Both the position numbers and the translations under genes were made by a program. A stretch of 64,000 bases of DNA from Leptolyngbya sp. PCC 6406 (GTDB lineage Bacteria; Cyanobacteriota; Cyanobacteriia; Phormidesmidales; Phormidesmidaceae): contig NZ_KI913949.1 of the NCBI RefSeq assembly GCF_000332095.2, positions 213,089 through 277,088 on the forward strand, given 5' to 3'. This document shows positions 59,436-64,000 of the stretch, in pieces (position 1 is the stretch's first letter; each line of letters opens with the position of its first letter). Under the pieces are notes generated by a model that did not search any database, was not told the origin of the DNA, and saw nothing but the letters and a program-made list of their open reading frames with translations.

Positions 59436-59736
59436 GGTTTATCCGTAGAGCATTCATTGGGTAGGGAGACGATGGCCCGAAAATTCAGGTGCCCTTAATT
59501 GCCTGCTAGGGGGACACCTTTTCAACTGGCTCCCGCAAGTTGCTCAGCAGAGCAGCGGTGAGAGGACAGGATTTACCGTTAAAGCAGACTCTTTCAAGCT
59601 CAGATTACAGAGCAGGCGAACCCCCATTATCAGTTTAGCTGGGAACCATCCGTCCTCACACTGGACCTCTATTGGAACCGATTGGCTCAGTTTCGAGGGC
59701 TTTGTTTGCGAAACAATACAGAAGTTAGGCAGAACT

Positions 59737-60105
59737 CTATTCGTCCTCGGGCTCATCCAAATGCTCCAACGCCTCTCGATATAGGGTGAAGATGTGGTGA
59801 TCCTTGAGGCAATAGAACACATTGCGGCCCCGTTTGCGATAGCTCACCAGTCGCATGGTGCGAAGAATGCGGAGTTGGTGAGACACGGCGGATTCGGTCA
59901 TCTCTACGGCGGCAGCTAGGTCGCGCACCCGACGCTCTTCTAGGGCTAGGGCCGACAGAATACGCCAGCGATTGGGATCCCCCAGAACACCGAAGAATTC
60001 TGCCATGCGTTGCGCCTTATCCAAGTCCAAAATTTCGGGTGGGGGATTCGGCGGAGATGCGGATGGACAGGGTTCCTGGAGCGGGACAGCGGGATGGTCA
60101 ACCAT
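59737..60105 (-). CDS. smtB: ArsR/SmtB-family zinc-responsive repressor
   Basis: 122 residues from ATG 60105. A winged helix with [20 protein letters not shown] and the recognition helix [20 protein letters not shown]. The C-terminal helix [18 protein letters not shown] carries the alpha-5 zinc-site residues of SmtB (Asp, His, His and Glu, in the same spacing). The Cys of the alpha-3N site is replaced by Arg. It should repress smtA until zinc is bound. It is divergent from the metallothionein gene, with two operator-like palindromes in between. Confidence 0.93.
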   Translation of the reverse strand: MVDHPAVPLQEPCPSASPPNPPPEILDLDKAQRMAEFFGVLGDPNRWRILSALALEERRVRDLAAAVEMTESAVSHQLRILRTMRLVSYRKRGRNVFYCLKDHHIFTLYREALEHLDEPEDE

Positions 60106-60191
60106 GGGAAAACACGGGGATTTGGGGGAGCGATTGGAGTAGAGCGGGGGCAAATCTTGATTGGGTCGCGACCCAATCAGAGCTTGCAATA

Positions 60192-60241
60192 CCTGAATAC
60201 CTGTTCATGTGTTATGTTAAAAGCATGAATACCTGTTCATG
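60192..60241. promoter_or_regulatory. smt operator-promoter region
   Basis: Two near-identical palindromes, TGAATACCTGTTCA at 60194-60207 and at 60226-60239 (each TGAA, 6 bases, TTCA), are 32 bases apart, about three helical turns, between the divergent smtB and smtA genes. This matches the SmtB operator type. TTGCAA at 60184-60189 may be a -35 element. Confidence 0.85.
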
Positions 60242-60276
60242 TATCTGCTCACTCTAGTCTTTTTAAGGAGGCCGCT

Positions 60277-60447
60277 ATGACGACCGTGACCCAAATGAAA
60301 TGTGCTTGCGAGTCTTGTCTGTGCATTGTGGATACCAGTAAGGCCCTGGAAAAAGAGGGCCACTACTACTGTTGTGACGCCTGCGCCAGTGGTCACCCCG
60401 ATGGCGCGGTAGGCTGCGGCCACACGGGCTGTAATTGTCACCGGTAG
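60277..60447 (+). CDS. smtA: Bacterial metallothionein SmtA
   Basis: 56 residues with nine cysteines: KCACESCLC near 8-16, YYCCDACASGHPDG near 31-44, and GCGHTGCNCHR at the end. The order CACESC, CCDAC, CGHxGCNC with His residues is that of the SmtA family, which binds four zinc ions. Translation from ATG 60277 is supported by AAGGAGG 7 bases upstream. It is divergent from smtB and should be induced by zinc or cadmium. It is short and easily missed in automated calling. Confidence 0.95.
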   Translation: MTTVTQMKCACESCLCIVDTSKALEKEGHYYCCDACASGHPDGAVGCGHTGCNCHR

Positions 60448-60466
60448 GCGTTTGGCTGAGGCAAGT

Positions 60467-61336
60467 TTAGTCAGAACCCTTGTGGGCGGAAAGAATGCCG
60501 TAGCGCACCAAGCCCGAGGCGAATCCCCGTTGCATTAATCCCAGGGCAAAGGCTCCCTGAATCGTGGGCCAGCCCGCTTGGAGGACGCCCGCGATCGCAT
60601 TTCCCTGAAACATCGAACCCAGCACCGCATCCCAGAAGGGAGCCACCGCCTCCGACCAGTCGGCGGTGCGGACTGTTTGGAGGCCCGTCTGTATGGCCAA
60701 TTGGCCATACTCGGGCAGGGAAAGCACATAGGGAAGGTGATACATCCGGTAGAGGGCTTCCAGTTGCTGGGTTTCGGTCCAGATTAGTGGTCCTGCCAGA
60801 GATTGGGTGGGCCGATGACACCAGGTCGCCATCAATAGTTGTCCCCCCGGCTTCAAAAGGCGGTAGCTTTCCTGGAAAAACTGGGCCTTGTCGGGATAAT
60901 GTTCGCTGCTTTCCAGAGACCAGATCAGATCAAAGCTCTGGTCGGGGAAAGGGGTGTGGAGAACATCCTCCACCTGAAAGCGGACGCGATCGCTGAGGCC
61001 CGCAGCGGCAGCTCGCTCCTGAGCCCGCTCTGCCTGCACCGGACTCAGGGTTAGTCCGGTGACAGTGGCGGAGAAACGATCTCCTAAATAGAGGGCGCTG
61101 CCGCCAATGCCGCACCCCGCATCCAAAATAGTTGTCACTTCGGACACCTGACCCCAGGTTAAGAGAGCGATAATCAGGTCCACCTGGGCCTGTTTCTGAT
61201 TTTTATGGTGGGTACCCGTGGGGCCATAGTAGCCATGGTGCATGTGCTCTCCCCACACCTGCTCCCACAGCCCTGAAGACTGGTCATAAAACTCCTGAAT
61301 CCGTTGATACAGATCGGTCATCACATCCGTCGCCAT
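60467..61336 (-). CDS. Gamma-tocopherol methyltransferase
   Basis: 289 residues from ATG 61336 (GAGG nine bases upstream). The opening FYDQSSGLWEQVWGEHMHHG, then YYGP, is characteristic of cyanobacterial gamma-tocopherol C-methyltransferase (Slr0089 type). The SAM site is TTILDAGCGIGGSALYLGDR. The C-terminal half, LMATWCHRPTQSLAGPLIWT, YHLPYVLSLPEYGQLAIQTG, and DWSEAVAPFWDAVLGSMF, also follows Slr0089. It methylates gamma- to alpha-tocopherol at the membrane; a related MPBQ methyltransferase activity is less likely. It converges with smtA. Confidence 0.92.
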   Translation of the reverse strand: MATDVMTDLYQRIQEFYDQSSGLWEQVWGEHMHHGYYGPTGTHHKNQKQAQVDLIIALLTWGQVSEVTTILDAGCGIGGSALYLGDRFSATVTGLTLSPVQAERAQERAAAAGLSDRVRFQVEDVLHTPFPDQSFDLIWSLESSEHYPDKAQFFQESYRLLKPGGQLLMATWCHRPTQSLAGPLIWTETQQLEALYRMYHLPYVLSLPEYGQLAIQTGLQTVRTADWSEAVAPFWDAVLGSMFQGNAIAGVLQAGWPTIQGAFALGLMQRGFASGLVRYGILSAHKGSD

Positions 61337-61457
61337 TTTGATAACCTCTTCTTTTGCTGGCAGTGTAGTCGGCGGGAGCAACTCATGGAAAGATGATGGG
61401 CAGCCCTAGGGTTGGGCTCCGTAGGCTTCATCCATTGCTCCCTGATATCCTTGCACT

Positions 61458-62807
61458 ATGCCGCAGGTTAATATGACCGTCCCCCGTACGATTTGCGCTG
61501 GGTTTTTGGCGCTAATTACCGTGGGAACTGGATTGCTGCTATTGCCCATGGCCACTGCTGCGGGCACCTGGAATGATCCCATCGTGGCCTTATTTACTGC
61601 TACTTCTGCGGTCTGCGTCACGGGGTTGATTGTGGTGGATACGGGCAGTTACTTTTCTCCCCTGGGTCAAGTCATCATTCTGGCCCTGATTCAAGTAGGG
61701 GGGCTGGGGTATATGACTGCAACCACCTTTCTCCTATTACTTTTGGGGCGGCGGTTGGGGCTGCGCGATCGCCTTGCCCTGCAGAAGTCTATGGATACCC
61801 AGGAACTATCGGGGGCAAAGTCGTTGATTATCTCTATCATCGGCATGATTTTGATCTTTGAGATTTCCGGTGTCTTTTTACTGCTCCCTCAGTTTGCCCA
61901 TCAGTTTGGGCTCCAGGCAGGACTGTGGCTGTCTCTCTTTCACAGCATTAGTGCCTTTAACAATGCCGGATTCAGCCTGTTTTCTGACAGTATGATCCAG
62001 TATGTCCAGTCTCCCGTAATTAATTCAGTCATTACAGGTTTAGTCATTATGGGAGGTATTGGTTATCAGGTGATTATGGAGGCATTTTTGTGGTGCCGTG
62101 ATCGCCTTAAGGGCCGTAAAAAGCGGGCCACATTTTCCCTGCATTTCAAAATTGTCACCAGTACCACCCTGGCCTTGTTGGCTCTGGGCACAGTTATGCT
62201 TTTTTACACGGAATACAACAATCCAGATACCCTCGGCGCTTTGCCCCTCGGCACCAAACTCACCGCTGCCTGGTTTCAGTCTGTCATTGCCCGGACCGCT
62301 GGGTTCAACTCCATTGATATTGGTAAGATGCACAATGCCTCACTGTTTTTTATGGCGGCGCTGATGTTTGTGGGGGCAAGTCCTGGAAGTACGGGGGGAG
62401 GGATTAAAACTACGACTATACGCATTCTACTTATCTGTACCCGTGCTTCTCTGAGAGGGAAGGAAGCGGTCCTAGCCTACCAGCGTGAAATCCCCGCCTC
62501 TCGGATATTAAAGGCTATTAGTGTGGTGATGGGCTCCGGCTGCATGGTTCTGGGGATAACCACTTTAATTGCTATTTTCGATCCGGGCTTTAACTTTTTG
62601 CAAATTCTGTTTGAAACCGTGTCTGCCTTTGCCACGGTGGGTTTATCTACGGGTATCACGCCAGAATTATCCACTATTTCCAAACTTCTCATTATTGGCA
62701 CGATGTATGTGGGCCGAGTTGGAGTGTTGCTGTTCATCGCAGCGCTCGTCGGCGATCATGGTCCTAGTGTCATTAGTTACCCCGAAGAGGATCTATTAGT
62801 AGGTTGA
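61458..62807 (+). CDS. KtrB/TrkH-family potassium or sodium translocating subunit
   Basis: 449 residues with eight to ten transmembrane segments arranged as four MPM repeats. The four filter regions are TSAVCVTGLIV, SAFNNAGFSL, IARTAGFNSI and SAFATVGLSTG; the glycine of each repeat is present, including the first. This is the KtrB (NtpJ) type that moves potassium with sodium, working with a cytosolic KtrA/TrkA nucleotide-binding ring; the partner gene is not seen downstream in this window. A role in osmotic adaptation is expected. It ends three bases before a repeat element. Confidence 0.93.
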   Translation: MPQVNMTVPRTICAGFLALITVGTGLLLLPMATAAGTWNDPIVALFTATSAVCVTGLIVVDTGSYFSPLGQVIILALIQVGGLGYMTATTFLLLLLGRRLGLRDRLALQKSMDTQELSGAKSLIISIIGMILIFEISGVFLLLPQFAHQFGLQAGLWLSLFHSISAFNNAGFSLFSDSMIQYVQSPVINSVITGLVIMGGIGYQVIMEAFLWCRDRLKGRKKRATFSLHFKIVTSTTLALLALGTVMLFYTEYNNPDTLGALPLGTKLTAAWFQSVIARTAGFNSIDIGKMHNASLFFMAALMFVGASPGSTGGGIKTTTIRILLICTRASLRGKEAVLAYQREIPASRILKAISVVMGSGCMVLGITTLIAIFDPGFNFLQILFETVSAFATVGLSTGITPELSTISKLLIIGTMYVGRVGVLLFIAALVGDHGPSVISYPEEDLLVG

Positions 62808-62809
62808 AA

Positions 62810-63303
62810 CTAGGGGATGTGGACAATTAACGAGAAAACCCTTGCGGGGTAGGCATGACCAAGTCTGCCCTTGTCGTGGCGACTTTAGTCATCCTAACGA
62901 CGGGCAGAGCCTCGGGTGGGGATTCCCAGACTTTGCCTGGGAACCAGGAAAAAAGCAGATCCTTTTCCGCGTCAAGTTTGAATTTTCTGGCTGAGTCACG
63001 CTGGCGCTGACCCAGCCAGCCTTGACTGGTGCTGGGTCCGACTTAGTTGGACCCAGCCTATGGCAGCGCTCGCCGCTGTCAAGCCTGGTTTGCTTATCGT
63101 AACGTCAACAAAATTCAGAGAATCACAAGAAAGGTAACGAGATTAAGAGATTCTTAAGGGTGATCCCCGATAATGGGGAGCAGATCATATTGTGCTTTTT
63201 TCTCTGGGCCTTAGGAAATTGCTGCTCTTAGTGGTGGTGATTTTTCTCTGGTTTTCCGCTTGTAACAAACTCCTGTGTACATCTCTTTGTAGATCCCAAT
63301 CCC
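62810..63303. other. Gap with partial family D repeat and hairpins
   Basis: It begins with CTAGGGGATGTGGACAATTA (partial family D copy 2, about 62810-62860) and continues with a hairpin GCTGGGTCC (63031-63039) / GGACCCAGC (63049-63057). No gene is seen on either strand except very short frames. Confidence 0.5.
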
Positions 63304-64000
63304 ATGAAATCTCTAAGTGTTATCCCGGATGGCGAATCCACAGAAAATACCTCAGCTCCTTTATATTCCTTCTGTAAGGCATGGGCTCAGCGCTACATTC
63401 GCCAAGTCGATGCTGCGGGGGCTACTGAGGTCATTCAAACTCGGGATGACCGCGCTGTGATCGCGGCGAAGCTTCAGCAGGATCTCCGCTCCGTCAGCGT
63501 CAAGGCTTGGGGGAAAGCGGAACACCTGCTAGAAAAAGAGATAATCCGCCATCAGATCCCGTCAGAACTAATTGATCCCTGGGGGATTTCCCAGGATATT
63601 TACCGTATCTATCTTGAAACTCTGAATCACTACGCCGATGGTGTTGCCCCGGAGCGGTTTGCGATCGCAATTGCCGGACAGATTGGTGATCTCCGTCATC
63701 AATACACCGTCCACGATCCCCGCGTTATCGGCTTTGCCAGTATGCAGTTCCACTACACGGGACAACTGCTGCTCCAGGGGCTGCCCTTTGACCAGCGGAC
63801 GGGGCTCAATCTCTACTTCAAGGCGGTGGATGATCACCTGTATATGCCCATCCAGCGCACCTACCAAGCGGCAGCAAATTACGCCTACGATGATCCCCAG
63901 CTACGGACCGTCCGGCGGCTACTGGGGAGCAGCAGTAGCATCGCCCACCGGATTGTGGACCAAGTCCTGAAAGCGTTTCCCAACCACCACTGTTACAGTG
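63304..64000 (+). CDS. Hypothetical protein, truncated by the window edge
   Basis: An open frame from ATG 63304 to the end, 232 codons, no stop. Soluble, helical composition (CKAWAQRYIRQVDAAGATEV, RAVIAAKLQQDLRSVSVKAW, FAIAIAGQIGDLRHQYTVHD, DDHLYMPIQRTYQAAANYAY). I do not recognise a family. Codon usage is as in the neighbouring genes, with a GCGATCGC inside, so it is a resident gene. The C-terminus and length are unknown. Confidence 0.75.
   Translation, partial: MKSLSVIPDGESTENTSAPLYSFCKAWAQRYIRQVDAAGATEVIQTRDDRAVIAAKLQQDLRSVSVKAWGKAEHLLEKEIIRHQIPSELIDPWGISQDIYRIYLETLNHYADGVAPERFAIAIAGQIGDLRHQYTVHDPRVIGFASMQFHYTGQLLLQGLPFDQRTGLNLYFKAVDDHLYMPIQRTYQAAANYAYDDPQLRTVRRLLGSSSSIAHRIVDQVLKAFPNHHCYS

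Noticed and set aside
63192-63377. 61-codon hydrophobic frame with a lipobox-like LWFSAC
   Set aside because: It overlaps the start of the better-supported gene at 63304 and begins at a GTG without clear ribosome site.

Overview
The window comes from a phycobilisome-containing cyanobacterium. The evidence is the very frequent palindrome GCGATCGC (HIP1), apcD (allophycocyanin alpha-B), pcyA (phycocyanobilin synthesis), a gamma-tocopherol methyltransferase, a DHNA-CoA-type thioesterase (phylloquinone), a smtB/smtA metal module, and several families known mainly from cyanobacteria (DUF928, DUF1517, DUF2993, DUF7219, CHASE2 and LabA-like NYN proteins). I do not name a genus.

Layout. 0-8 kb: chromosomal genes (LOG-like protein, DUF1400 hydrolase, pentapeptide-repeat protein, a coiled-coil membrane protein). 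8-17 kb: a fermentation locus with pflB, a NrdG-like radical-SAM activase, pflA and adhE, interleaved with two genes for exported proteins on the opposite strand. Together these would convert pyruvate to formate and acetyl-CoA and then to ethanol, regenerating NAD+ in the dark without oxygen. 17-27 kb: an accessory region, partly AT-richer, with an EEP-fold nuclease and an unknown partner, two near-identical DUF2283 genes, a DUF4041/GIY-YIG protein, a DUF433/DUF5615 toxin-antitoxin pair, an IS630-type element with a split transposase, and wrecks of a RelBE-type module and of three Uma2-type genes. It also holds a strong promoter-terminator unit that looks like an unannotated small RNA. 26-38 kb: five tRNA genes (Tyr, Thr, Leu-CAA, Leu-CAG, Ser), an M48 protease whose end overlaps tRNA-Leu, murA, a SpoU methyltransferase, apcD, CHASE2, DUF928, hydrolases, and a STAS/sugar-transferase fusion. 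38-64 kb: ExbB-like channel, a split phytyl-ester-synthase-like pair, metG, labA-like gene, lptC, pcyA, TPR protein, thiE-thiS, PEP-CTERM protein, DUF1517, an orphan amino-acid-binding lipoprotein, hisC, menI-like gene, SLH protein, smtB-smtA, tocopherol methyltransferase, a KtrB/TrkH transporter and a partial gene at the right edge.

The most unusual layer is a set of short palindromic, non-coding mobile elements. At least six copies of one ~140-230 bp family (A) have termini TAGTAC..AAAT that resemble those of the resident IS630-type element, and two further families (B and D) also begin and end at TAG/CTAG. Several copies sit so that their terminal TAG is the stop codon of the neighbouring gene, in one case for both convergent neighbours. 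A small membrane-protein gene lies exactly between two family A copies. This suggests insertion at CTAG with regeneration of the stop codon, a tolerated landing site.
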